Positions 6,313 through 11,634 of a stretch of DNA of 12,035 bases are shown here, in pieces. The stretch is from an uncultured Desulfobacterales bacterium (lineage in GTDB: Bacteria; Desulfobacterota; Desulfobacteria; Desulfobacterales; JAFDCJ01). Below the pieces are notes generated by a model, which did not search any database, was not told where the DNA came from, and worked only from the letters and a program-made list of their open reading frames with translations. The stretch is from assembly GCA_945787595.1 (NCBI GenBank), contig CALZJV010000190.1, positions 1 through 12,035 on the forward strand. Direction: 5' to 3'. The position numbers and the translations under genes are program-made. Position 1 is the first letter of the stretch; the number at the start of each line of letters is the position of its first letter.

Positions 6313-6802
6313 TTAGTTATCTGAGGGGTCGGGGAGTTTATCCCAAAACCTGCTCTTTGATACAATACCTCTATCTTTTTGTTTTTTATGCCAGACAGGG
6401 CCTTTGGCTTTGTTCATCATTTTATCGGCGCTGATCACCCTGTCATTGGTCAAGTTCAGGAAATAGCTCAAAGATAAATGCTGCTGGTTTTGCAGGGAAA
6501 TGAAGGAATTTTTTAAAACGCTCTCTTAGTTGTCTTTCACCAATAGGGGTTAAATCTAATCCTTGTGCAATAATCTCCCAATATTTGACAGCCATTTTAG
6601 GAATTTGAACATAAGTTTTAATCTTCATCTTAACTGATAAGATGGCAATGAACATGATCAACCATTCTGGATACTTGAATGTTGGGCCGCTTTCACCGAT
6701 GCGCTTAGGAAAAGGAAAATCGGTTTCTTCTAAAAAAGCTCTAAACTCATCGCGCGTTTCACTGATCCAACGAGTTGAAATCTTGTTCGATTTTTTGACC
6801 AT
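6313..6802 (-). pseudogene. Internally deleted DDE-type transposase gene
   Basis: An ATG at 6802 with a good ribosome site (AAAGGAG) starts a 119-residue frame (RWISETRDEFRAFLEETDF, YPEWLIMFIAILSVKMKI) ending at TGA 6443-6445; it resembles the N-terminal part of IS transposases. A second frame, +1 relative to the first, continues without a break from there to the TAA at 6313: VISADKMMNKAKGPVWHKK, then DRGIVSKSRFWDKLPDPS. That segment looks like the C-terminal catalytic part of DDE transposases (ADK..., GPVWHKK). The middle, including most of the DDE core, is missing, since a full protein would have about 350 residues or more. An internal deletion with an out-of-frame junction is the simplest reading. 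The end of the second frame runs through the left IR and 2 codons of target DNA. The IS family is not assigned. Confidence 0.72.
6321..6340 (+). repeat. IS left inverted repeat
   Basis: CTGAGGGGTCGGGGAGTTTA; bases 2-19 are identical to the inverted right end. Confidence 0.85.
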
Positions 6803-6920
6803 GAATAATCTCCTTTGTTATTAAATTTGTTGAGATTATCCATAACAATTACAGGATGTTATGTCTAGTGTTAATATCGCAATAGATATCAGTAGGTTAC
6901 GCACGGTCCGGTGGCTCTAA

Positions 6921-6940
6921 AAAACTCCCCGACCCCTCAA
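6921..6940 (-). repeat. IS right inverted repeat
   Basis: Read on the minus strand it is TTGAGGGGTCGGGGAGTTTT, matching the left end at 18 of 20 positions. Confidence 0.85.
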
Positions 6941-6951
6941 TTATCTAAGGC

Positions 6952-7053
6952 AAATAACGCCGGTGAGCAGCGGTAAAAACTAATACCAAACCTGCACGGC
7001 CTTTATGATAAACCGCTTTCTACACGCCGTCTGCTCCAGTGGCATGGTTATAA
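6952..7053 (-). other. attC site (102 bp) after the VanX-like gene
   Basis: R'' TTATAAC (7047-7053) and R' GTTATTT (6952-6958). GCCACTGGAGCAGACGG pairs with CCGCTGCTCACCGGC with two unpaired extra bases. The central block AAGGCCGTGCA is shared with the half site near 8447-8508, and the L arms with the site at 11635-11738. Confidence 0.88.
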
Positions 7054-7054
7054 A

Positions 7055-7735
7055 TCATTCTATTATATCGTACTTTCGTCGTGCTTGATCTTTCGGCATC
7101 CCATTAAAATGCCACCACTCATAACTCAAAGGAAGAAAACCAGCCTTTTTCATTGTATCAGCGAGTAGTTTTCGGTTTTCAGCCTGTTTTTTTTTAAGTT
7201 TGAAACCCATTTTCAATTTAGCAAATTGCCAGTATAATTCTAATTTGCTCTTTCTGAATGGTGAAAATCCCATGTCAATTTCTTTGCTTTTTTCATCGAC
7301 AACGGTAATGTCAACGGCAATTCCAAAATTATGCATTGAGCCTTTCTTTGGATTCGCAACATATTTTTCGAACTTGGTTCCCTTCATTTTTTCGTACATC
7401 TTTTTCGATACACTTCTTGGTCTTGCAGCATCCAGGATAAGTAATGAAAACTTGGGGTGATTAATTTTTAGAAACCTCTGCGCATTGGAGAGCTTAATAG
7501 CTACTTCTTTCCTCAAATACGCTTTATTAAGACCACTGTAGTAGTTTTCACGGAAATAGTTCTTTTTTGGATCTGAATTAACTAAATCCACTTGAATTGA
7601 ACTATTGATCGTGTTGATATCGACCAGACCAGCATTGATAAACTTATTTTCAATTTCATTCGCTTGAGCGCTGTTTCCAACGAACAGAAAAAGCAATGCA
7701 ATGATAATAAACGATGTAGAATTGAAATATCTCAT
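7055..7735 (-). CDS. Secreted D-Ala-D-Ala dipeptidase, VanX/peptidase M15 family
   Basis: From the ATG at 7735 the protein has 226 residues and a Sec signal peptide: MRYF, a hydrophobic core IIIALLFLFVG and a likely cut after SAQA (residue 25). The M15 zinc site is complete: SMHNFGIAVD gives His135 and Asp142, and YEWWHFNG gives the catalytic Glu206 and zinc ligand His209. Arg105 in LDAARPRS matches the substrate-binding Arg of VanX. Such enzymes split D-Ala-D-Ala or related peptides in the periplasm. The frame can be extended to a TTG at 7795, but that places 20 unlikely residues before the signal, so 7735 is chosen. There is no ribosome site; the start lies 5 bases from a degenerate R' box (GTCATAA, 7741-7747). 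No vanHA-type partner is present, so a role in glycopeptide resistance is not supported; peptidoglycan recycling is more likely. Confidence 0.83.
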   Translation of the reverse strand: MRYFNSTSFIIIALLFLFVGNSAQANEIENKFINAGLVDINTINSSIQVDLVNSDPKKNYFRENYYSGLNKAYLRKEVAIKLSNAQRFLKINHPKFSLLILDAARPRSVSKKMYEKMKGTKFEKYVANPKKGSMHNFGIAVDITVVDEKSKEIDMGFSPFRKSKLELYWQFAKLKMGFKLKKKQAENRKLLADTMKKAGFLPLSYEWWHFNGMPKDQARRKYDIIE

Positions 7736-7740
7736 TTTGA

Positions 7741-7885
7741 TTATGACGCAGAAGTCAGGGGCAGCCAGGGCTTCTACTGAATTAAATAAAGGCAAATGTT
7801 TCGATTTAAGAAAAATCTTACAAAACGGCTCAGCCCTGGCTGTAACCTGAACTGACAGGTTAGCCAGCCCGGGACTCCAACGCTA
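7741..7885 (-). other. Degenerate attC candidate between GNAT and VanX-like cassettes
   Basis: A strong hairpin (CTGGCTGTAACCTG at 7836-7849 with CAGGTTAGCCAG at 7856-7867, two unpaired bases) follows the GNAT stop codon, and GTCATAA (7741-7747) differs at one base from the R' box predicted from the R'' of the VanX-like cassette (GTTATAA). The expected R'' GCCTAAC after the GNAT gene is absent. The site is probably worn out; the hairpin could also act as a terminator. Confidence 0.35.
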
Positions 7886-8416
7886 AAGATTCATCTCCAT
7901 AAAGACCGTGATCGAGTAGTACTTATCAAGGTTTTCAGCATCTTGGTACGATTGCATACTGTTTTCAGCGTATGGAACTATTTCCTGAAACCCAACCGAT
8001 CGGTATAGCAAATGTGCCGCTTCTAAAAATTCCAAGCTCTCAAGTTTCAGTCGGCCGTATCCAATGGACCGAGCATCTTCTATCAAACGGTTCACGATTG
8101 CCCGCCCGATGCCTCTTCCTCGGAAACTCGGCAGAACATACATGCGCTGGATCTCCCCCTGGCCATCCTCAAGTTTCTTCAGACAACCCACACCGGCGAT
8201 GTCGCCTTTGTACTGGACAAGGTAGAAGCGCCCATTTGGCGGATGAAACTTTTCGGAGTCTGATAAATCGGATGCCACCATGGACTCAACATCGAATTCG
8301 ATACCGTAATCGCATTGTACACGCTCGTTCAACCATTCCAGATACTCGCGAATAAGGGAGCCTGCTTGCTGCTTGTGCTCAGCGCTCTTAACCTGCAAAA
8401 ATAAAACCTCTTTCAT
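7883..8416 (-). CDS. GNAT family N-acetyltransferase
   Basis: The 177-residue protein carries the GNAT acetyl-CoA site RGRGIGRAIV (residues 99-108) after the beta-4 strand IQRMYVLPSF, plus IAGVGCLKKL (73-82) before it and LKLESLEFLEAAHLLYRSVGF near the end, the usual order of motifs A and B. The N-terminal 60 residues (LIREYLEWLNERV) are longer than in YpeA and place it near the 'arginine/amino-acid or small-molecule' GNAT group with a helical start; the substrate is unknown. A modest ribosome site (GGCAGG) lies 7 bases before the ATG. The gene begins 31 bases inside a cassette whose boundary box is GTTAGGC (8447-8453). No relation to the neighbouring cassettes is evident. Confidence 0.85.
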   Translation of the reverse strand: MKEVLFLQVKSAEHKQQAGSLIREYLEWLNERVQCDYGIEFDVESMVASDLSDSEKFHPPNGRFYLVQYKGDIAGVGCLKKLEDGQGEIQRMYVLPSFRGRGIGRAIVNRLIEDARSIGYGRLKLESLEFLEAAHLLYRSVGFQEIVPYAENSMQSYQDAENLDKYYSITVFMEMNL

Positions 8417-8446
8417 TGGAAAACCTGCCCTCAGCTGATAAAGGCC

Positions 8447-8508
8447 GCCTAACCGTTGAGCGGCGGCCTAAATCCTTTCTAAGCTTGCACGGCCTTAACG
8501 TAAAACGG
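8447..8508 (-). other. Half attC site (R'-L' and centre only)
   Basis: R' GTTAGGC (8447-8453) fits GTTRRRY exactly, preceded by the L' arm CCGCCGCTCAAC and the centre AAGGCCGTGCA that this window's attC at 6952-7053 also has. The R''-L'' half is missing; in its place lies the cut-off GNAT gene. A deletion joining the gene's codon 22 to the middle of the attC explains it. Confidence 0.65.
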
Positions 8509-8577
8509 CTAACCTAGCTCGTGGATAAGATGTAAAAGGGGATCAGTGTCTTTGTATGATGCTCTTCTTATTTTCAT
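8509..8577 (-). pseudogene. Remnant of a GNAT acetyltransferase gene (22 codons)
   Basis: ATG at 8577 starts MKIRRASYKDTDPLLHLIH and ends with TAG after HELG. This is the usual N-terminal beta1-alpha1 unit of GNAT proteins (IR.A...D...L..LI..LGY). The stop arises where the gene runs into the attC centre (GGTTA-GCC), where family members continue with Tyr. It is too short for the ORF listing and is best read as the stump left after deletion of the gene body and half of its attC. The family call rests on a short match, so confidence is moderate. Confidence 0.55.
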
Positions 8578-8651
8578 GATGGGTGACCCCGGGCATAAGT
8601 GGCGGGCGATTACTACCCCAAAATATTTTTGAAGTATTTTAATTGGAATTA

Positions 8652-8683
8652 ACCAGGTTTTATTCTGTCAACGAAAACCTGGT
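8652..8683. repeat. Perfect hairpin ACCAGGTTTT-N12-AAAACCTGGT
   Basis: Ten-base perfect arms around a 12-base loop. No T tract follows on either strand, so a terminator is not assured. Confidence 0.5.
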
Positions 8684-8690
8684 CCTCCCT

Positions 8691-8784
8691 CTCTCCGAGC
8701 TGTAGGCTCTACGAGCTGGAAGCCGGGCTGAGGCCTACTCTCCGACCCGTAGGCTCGGGTCTACGAGCCGGAGGCGGGGCCGGA
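8691..8784. repeat. Two imperfect 47-bp GC-rich repeats, each able to fold
   Basis: Units start at 8691 and 8738, both with CTCTCCGA, then GTAGGCTC and CTACGAGC at similar offsets. In each, GTAG and CTAC arms can pair. The second unit has GGGT inserted where the first has none. GC content is well above that of the surrounding cassettes. Confidence 0.6.
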
Positions 8785-8842
8785 AGCTGGACCCGGATCT
8801 TTACAAAATCCGCCGGATACAGCCCGTCCATCTTCATGGCTT

Positions 8843-8849
8843 TGTTCTG
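8843..8849 (-). other. R'' box of an incomplete attC after the RHH antitoxin gene
   Basis: GCAGAAC on the minus strand, 18 bases after the antitoxin stop codon, is the exact reverse complement of GTTCTGC at the start of this cassette (9571-9577). The matching L'/R' side was not found, so the site may have been broken by the repeats that follow. Confidence 0.55.
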
Positions 8850-8866
8850 CAATTTCCGGCGCAAAG

Positions 8867-9103
8867 CTACAGCCTGTCATAGTTTTCGGGCTCAACATCA
8901 GGCACTTTATCCAGCACAGCTTGAAACTTTTCCCGTGATGCCCTGTGGGCCCTTTTATTTAGATATTCCTCAGTCAGCAATGCCGTCATTTTTTCCGCAG
9001 TCGCTGAAGCGATAAACTGGTTAATGGATATTCCTTCGCGTTTAGCCAGTTGTCGAATTTGTTTATGTAAGGAATTCGGTAGTCGTAAACTTAACGTACT
9101 CAT
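8867..9103 (-). CDS. Ribbon-helix-helix antitoxin (HicB/CopG type) of the PIN toxin
   Basis: The 78-residue protein opens MSTLSLRLPNSLHKQIRQLA followed by KREGISINQFIASATAEKM, the classic ribbon-helix-helix: one DNA-contacting beta strand (residues 3-8) and two helices (about 9-22, 27-42). The tail (45-78, acidic, DVEPENYDRL) would bind the toxin. The ATG overlaps the stop of the PIN gene (ATGA), so translation is coupled. As part of a toxin-antitoxin pair it should repress the promoter at 9519-9552, whose near-palindrome fits RHH binding. Antitoxin after toxin is the reverse of the usual vapBC order. Confidence 0.82.
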   Translation of the reverse strand: MSTLSLRLPNSLHKQIRQLAKREGISINQFIASATAEKMTALLTEEYLNKRAHRASREKFQAVLDKVPDVEPENYDRL

Positions 9104-9516
9104 TTTATAACTCCTATCTTGGAAAGAAATTCTCCGGGATCGAGAACCATCAAGCAGAATCGTTCAATGCCTCGAAAATCGCGCTTATTATAAGTGACAA
9201 TTGCATCGCATCCCGCTGCCACGGCGACTTCTAACACATGATCATCGGACGGATTTGGTAAAAAAGGGCGCCAGAGAAAAAAAATTTCTTGATGATGGCC
9301 AATTTCACACAGAAAATCGACAAAATCGTCAATGTCCTGTTCTGTAATATCAGAGGATTCCAGGCGCTTCAACGCATCTTCATACTCAAAAACCAAAGGT
9401 ACTGAAATAGCGATCGAAAACTTATCACTTGGTAGAAACGATACGAGCTTAAAACATGCACCACGGCGAGATCTTAATGCTGCAACTAAAACATTCGTGT
9501 CAATTACAATTTTCAT
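9100..9516 (-). CDS. PIN-domain toxin (PIN_3 type), first gene of a toxin-first module
   Basis: The 138-residue protein is a PIN domain with Asp6 (VIDTNVLVAAL), Glu44/Glu46 (FEYEDAL), Asp91-Asp92 (PSDDHVLEVAVAAG) and Asp104/Asp113 (CDAIVTYNKRDF) as likely metal-binding acids. It fits the 'putative toxin-antitoxin toxin component, PIN family' (PF13470) better than classic VapC, by the DDHVLEVAVAAGCDAIVT block. It should be an RNA nuclease neutralised by the RHH protein encoded just downstream with a 4-base overlap. No ribosome site precedes the ATG, and the -10 box ends 7 bases upstream, so the mRNA is probably leaderless, which may keep toxin output low. Confidence 0.85.
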   Translation of the reverse strand: MKIVIDTNVLVAALRSRRGACFKLVSFLPSDKFSIAISVPLVFEYEDALKRLESSDITEQDIDDFVDFLCEIGHHQEIFFLWRPFLPNPSDDHVLEVAVAAGCDAIVTYNKRDFRGIERFCLMVLDPGEFLSKIGVIK

Positions 9517-9518
9517 GT

Positions 9519-9552
9519 GGTATTATATATCATACCGTTCCGTGGTGTTCAA
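9519..9552 (-). promoter_or_regulatory. Promoter with near-palindromic operator for the PIN-RHH module
   Basis: TTGAAC (9547-9552), a 17-base spacer and TATATA (9524-9529). The -10 box lies within GGTATTATATATCATACC (9519-9536), palindromic except for one base pair. An RHH antitoxin bound there would block transcription. Confidence 0.65.
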
Positions 9553-9570
9553 GTGAAATGTAATATTTAT

Positions 9571-9700
9571 GCAGAACGGTCGAATTGAGGGGCCGGGAGA
9601 CGATGACCAAAAGACTGTGAAAAAGCTAAAAAGGTGACTTACGAATACATTTCAAAAGCGGCACGGCTTTTCCCTGTCCCTCTCAAGCGCAAGGTTGGCG
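9571..9700 (-). other. attC site (130 bp) after the ParE-like gene
   Basis: R'' CGCCAAC (9694-9700) and R' GTTCTGC (9571-9577). TTGAGAGGGACAGGG pairs with CCCGGCCCCTCAA with two unpaired bases. R'' is the exact reverse complement of the box at the start of the Phd-ParE cassette (GTTGGCG, 10341-10347). Confidence 0.85.
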
Positions 9701-9701
9701 T

Positions 9702-9992
9702 TTAATGCCTTGGTTGCTTTGGAAGCTGTGCACCATGCCACACAGCAACTATCCAAACGACGTCGCCTTTGATTTTATAAAAAAAACGGTATGGAGGTAT
9801 GATCACCTCCCGGAAAGGGAGTTCTGGAAATTCGGGTATGATTCTTCCGGATTCAGGAAAGTCCTCGAGCCTTCGCAAAACTGTTTCGGAATGCTGTCGA
9901 AAAATGGTTGCTGCAGATGGTTTATCCCGTTGAATATACGTGAGAGCAGACAGAAACTGGGCTCTGGCAGTAGGTGTGAAGCGGACTTTCAC
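9702..9992 (-). CDS. ParE/RelE-family toxin
   Basis: The 96-residue protein fits the ParE/RelE superfamily: VRFTPTARAQFLSALTYIQ at the start, helices with AATIFRQHSETVLRRLEDFPESGRIIPE (residues about 28-55), then LPFREVIIPPYRFFYKIKGDVVWIVAVWHG, the usual R-E-...Y-R-x-x-Y-x-x-x...V-x-I-x-x-V-x-H-x pattern. ParE members poison DNA gyrase and RelE members cut mRNA at the ribosome; the GR.IPE and HGAQLP pattern favours the ParE side, but this is inference. Its start overlaps the antitoxin stop by four bases (ATGA). Its stop is 2 bases from the R'' box of the attC, so the cassette is tightly packed. Confidence 0.85.
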   Translation of the reverse strand: MKVRFTPTARAQFLSALTYIQRDKPSAATIFRQHSETVLRRLEDFPESGRIIPEFPELPFREVIIPPYRFFYKIKGDVVWIVAVWHGAQLPKQPRH

Positions 9993-10255
9993 GATGGTTC
10001 CTGTGATAGGATTAAATCAGCTTCAGCAAGAACAGTATCTAGATCATAACCCTCGCCTATTTCTATTTCCTTATCTCCCTTAGCCAAAAGCCGAAGTTCA
10101 GCTTTTTCATACGCCTCGACACCGATTATGACGGCAGCTGCCCGTCCTCTTTGTGTAATGATAATGGGTTCCTTATTGTCTCGTAATTTTTTCAGGATCT
10201 TGGCAGCGTTCTGCCTCAAATCGCTTACTGGAAGGATATTCAAAAGTTTTCCCAT
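9989..10255 (-). CDS. Phd/YefM-family antitoxin
   Basis: The 88-residue protein has the Phd/YefM N-terminal fold: ILPVSDLRQNAAKILKKLRD (7-26), EPIIITQRGRAAAVIIGVEAYE (29-50). The rest (51-88, acidic, with GEGYDLDTVLAEADLIL) would wrap around the toxin. It precedes the ParE-like gene with overlapping stop and start codons, the standard antitoxin-first order. A strong ribosome site (AGGAGG) lies 6 bases before the ATG. TTGCT-N6-AGCAA and nearby ACATGT-like motifs upstream (10270-10310) are candidate operators, but I cannot define the promoter. Confidence 0.88.
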   Translation of the reverse strand: MGKLLNILPVSDLRQNAAKILKKLRDNKEPIIITQRGRAAAVIIGVEAYEKAELRLLAKGDKEIEIGEGYDLDTVLAEADLILSQEPS

Positions 10256-10340
10256 TGCGTACCTCCTATTGTATTTTTACATGTACCACCAATTGCTGTA
10301 TAAAGCAAGCGTTTACTTGAATACTGGTATGATATGGGTA

Positions 10341-10468
10341 CGCCAACGTTGAGCTTGAGCAGCGCCGACTTAAACTGAACAATTGTGGACTTTAAAAGAA
10401 TGATTGATAAGCGGCTGCTTTCCAAAACCGCATGGTTTTAGGCGTCTGTCTCCAAGCTTTTGTTGGAT
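10341..10468 (-). other. attC site (128 bp) after higA
   Basis: R'' ATCCAAC (10462-10468) fits RYYYAAC, and R' GTTGGCG is at 10341-10347. AGCTTGGAGACAGACGCC pairs with GGCGCTGCTCAAGCT with two unpaired bases. R'' is the exact reverse complement of the box at the start of the HigBA cassette (GTTGGAT, 11169-11175). Confidence 0.9.
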
Positions 10469-10495
10469 ACCGAATATAAGAAGAATGGTTAATTT

Positions 10496-10795
10496 TCAGG
10501 CAGCTGTAACAAAAATTTTGACTTCTTTTTCTAAGCGATCACCTAAAGTCATTTTAGCCACTTCAGTATCGAAATGAATTTGAATGCCAGTCCAAAAATC
10601 AACAGACATTCCAAAATAACGGGCCAGTCTTAGAGCTGTGTCAGCACTAATTCCTCTCTCGCCACGAACAATTTTGCTTATTCGCATGGCCGGAACGCCG
10701 ATATCTTTTGCAAGCCGGTACTGGGTTATGCCCATTGGCTTTAAAAATTCTTCAAGCAGTATTTCGCCAGGATGTGTTGGGGAAAAATCTCTCAT
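10496..10795 (-). CDS. higA: HigA-type antitoxin, Xre-family HTH
   Basis: The 99-residue protein opens with the HigA/VapI signature THPGEILLEEFLKPMGITQ (residues 7-25), followed by the helix-turn-helix YRLAKDIGVPAMRISKIVRG (26-45) and ADTALRLARYFGMSVDFW (51-68). It neutralises HigB and represses the operon. The ATG lies 12 bases after the higB stop, and the AGGAGG ribosome site overlaps that stop (TGAGGAGGT). The toxin-first order is normal for higBA. The C-terminal tail (80-99) ends with EKEVKIFVTAA. Confidence 0.92.
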   Translation of the reverse strand: MRDFSPTHPGEILLEEFLKPMGITQYRLAKDIGVPAMRISKIVRGERGISADTALRLARYFGMSVDFWTGIQIHFDTEVAKMTLGDRLEKEVKIFVTAA

Positions 10796-10807
10796 TGTGT
10801 TACCTCC

Positions 10808-11089
10808 TCAATGATAGTCAACTATCTCAACACCATATACGCCGTCTTCCCGCCATTCAAAACAAATGCGCCACTGGCTGTTAATACGTATACTGTGCTG
10901 TCCTTCACGGCTGCCACTCAATGCCTCCAGGCGATTAGCTGGCGGAACTCGAAGATCGTTAAGGTTGGCAGCTCTATGGATCATAATAAGTTTTCTTTCT
11001 GCAATTCCCTGTATGTCATGTGGCAGTTTTTTTGAGAACTCACCTTGAAATATTTTTTCAGTTTCTTTGCATTTGAACGATTTTATCAT
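10808..11089 (-). CDS. higB: HigB-type toxin, RelE superfamily
   Basis: From the ATG at 11089 the protein has 93 residues: MIKSFKCKETEKIFQGEFSK, then ERKLIMIHRAANLNDLRVPP, LEALSG, INSQWRICFEWREDGVYGV and EIVDYH. This is the HigB pattern (PF05015): a short RelE-like RNase that cuts mRNA on the ribosome, with the W-R-I-C-F core and C-terminal DYH. An upstream ATG (11125) would give 12 extra residues, but the promoter overlaps it and homologues begin at the MIKSF start. No ribosome site precedes the chosen ATG; the -10 box ends 7 bases upstream, so the transcript is probably leaderless. The pair forms one cassette (11174 down to 10347). Confidence 0.9.
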   Translation of the reverse strand: MIKSFKCKETEKIFQGEFSKKLPHDIQGIAERKLIMIHRAANLNDLRVPPANRLEALSGSREGQHSIRINSQWRICFEWREDGVYGVEIVDYH

Positions 11090-11096
11090 ATCAAAT

Positions 11097-11125
11097 ATAA
11101 TAATCCATAGAGATATTATCGTCAA
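11097..11125 (-). promoter_or_regulatory. higBA promoter
   Basis: TTGACG (11120-11125), a 17-base spacer and TATTAT (11097-11102). Only 7 bases separate the -10 box from the higB ATG, as in the PIN-RHH cassette, and 6 in tetR. The promoter lies within the cassette, so HigBA travels with its own expression signal. Confidence 0.75.
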
Positions 11126-11168
11126 GGGTTATTATTCTATCTATCAATTTTATAAATTAGCTGGAGAC

Positions 11169-11270
11169 ATCCAACGCTCAAAATCAGCGGTACAAAAAGC
11201 CGACCAAACCATTTCGAATTTGCGTAAACATCCGCCGGCTTTTTGTATCAGCTGAATTCTGTTGTTATGC
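11169..11270 (-). other. attC site (102 bp) after the ABM-like gene
   Basis: R'' GCATAAC (11264-11270) and R' GTTGGAT (11169-11175, perfect GTTRRRY). TTCAGCTGATACAAAAAGCCG pairs with CGGCTTTTTGTACCGCTGA with one unpaired base. The R'' differs at one position from the complement of the box at its own cassette start (GTTATAC). Confidence 0.88.
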
Positions 11271-11275
11271 GTTCA

Positions 11276-11581
11276 TTACTTTTCAAAAAAAACTTCATAC
11301 AGAGCTGAATTTTCTTCTTTTTCAAGCAAAAAAGAATCATCTTCTGGGTAATACTTGGCTATCTCGGGATGCTTTCCTGCAAACTTCTTTACTGACTCCA
11401 TCGAATCCCATAGAGTAACCAACAAGAAATGCGCCGCGTCCTCGTCGATTCGCCGGAGGAAATAGAGCTTCTTTAAACCGTCTATGGAGCCATAATCGGG
11501 TGCTGCTCTCTCTTTCATAAATTCGGCATACTCATCGGCTTTAGATATGTTTGTTCTTCCATGCCAAAGTCTGACGATCAT
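11276..11581 (-). CDS. ABM-type small monooxygenase-fold protein
   Basis: From the ATG at 11581 the protein has 101 residues, beginning MIVRLWHGRT and running DEYAEFMKERAAPDYGSIDG, LYFLRRIDEDAAHFLLVTLWDS, ESVKKFAG and YYPEDDSFLLE. The order of short strands and helices and the W-x-G, LLVTLWDS and F-x-G/H positions fit antibiotic-biosynthesis-monooxygenase-like (dimeric alpha/beta-barrel) proteins; many such proteins have no known reaction. The upstream ATG at 11620 would add 13 residues, but the ribosome site GGGAGGG lies 6 bases before the second ATG, so 11581 is preferred. The protein is likely cytosolic and dimeric. It has no membrane segment. Confidence 0.72.
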   Translation of the reverse strand: MIVRLWHGRTNISKADEYAEFMKERAAPDYGSIDGLKKLYFLRRIDEDAAHFLLVTLWDSMESVKKFAGKHPEIAKYYPEDDSFLLEKEENSALYEVFFEK

Positions 11582-11634
11582 TTCTATCCCTCCCTTCTTG
11601 TCTTTCTCCGTAACGGCCATTGACTTCAGTAGGC

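Larger units (their letters stand above)
6321..6940 (-). mobile_element. Defective IS (620 bp) with matched ends, in the leader of the asparaginase cassette
   Basis: Terminal inverted repeats of 20 bases (18 identical) bound the element, and TTAT lies directly outside both ends (6317-6320 and 6941-6944), a 4-bp target duplication. Removing the element and one TTAT restores a short leader from the cassette boundary (6952-6958) to the asparaginase ATG at 6309. The transposase inside is internally deleted, so the copy can move only with help in trans. Confidence 0.8.
8578..8842. other. Repeat-rich non-coding stretch between cassettes
   Basis: No protein-like frame is visible. From right to left it holds GC-rich inverted and tandem repeats (8691-8784), a 10-bp perfect hairpin (8652-8683) and an AT-rich part (8600-8650), then the leader of the GNAT stump. 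The R' box of the preceding cassette should lie here, but I find no GTTRRRY with a matching arm. Confidence 0.5.

Noticed and set aside
7055..7735. Glycopeptide resistance gene cluster
   Set aside because: No vanH, vanA-like ligase or two-component genes are present, and the protein has an export signal unlike VanX.
7736..7795. Extended N-terminus of the VanX-like protein from a TTG
   Set aside because: The added residues come before a good signal peptide start and overlap the degenerate attC; ATG at 7735 is more plausible.
8652..8683. Rho-independent terminator
   Set aside because: The hairpin is perfect, but no T tract follows on either strand, so it is listed only as a repeat.
5199..9599. 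GAGGGGCCGGG stretches near 5207 and 9587 resemble the IS end GAGGGGTCGGGG
   Set aside because: At both places the motif pairs with the opposite arm of an attC and has no second IS end, so it is a stem of a recombination site and the likeness is probably chance.
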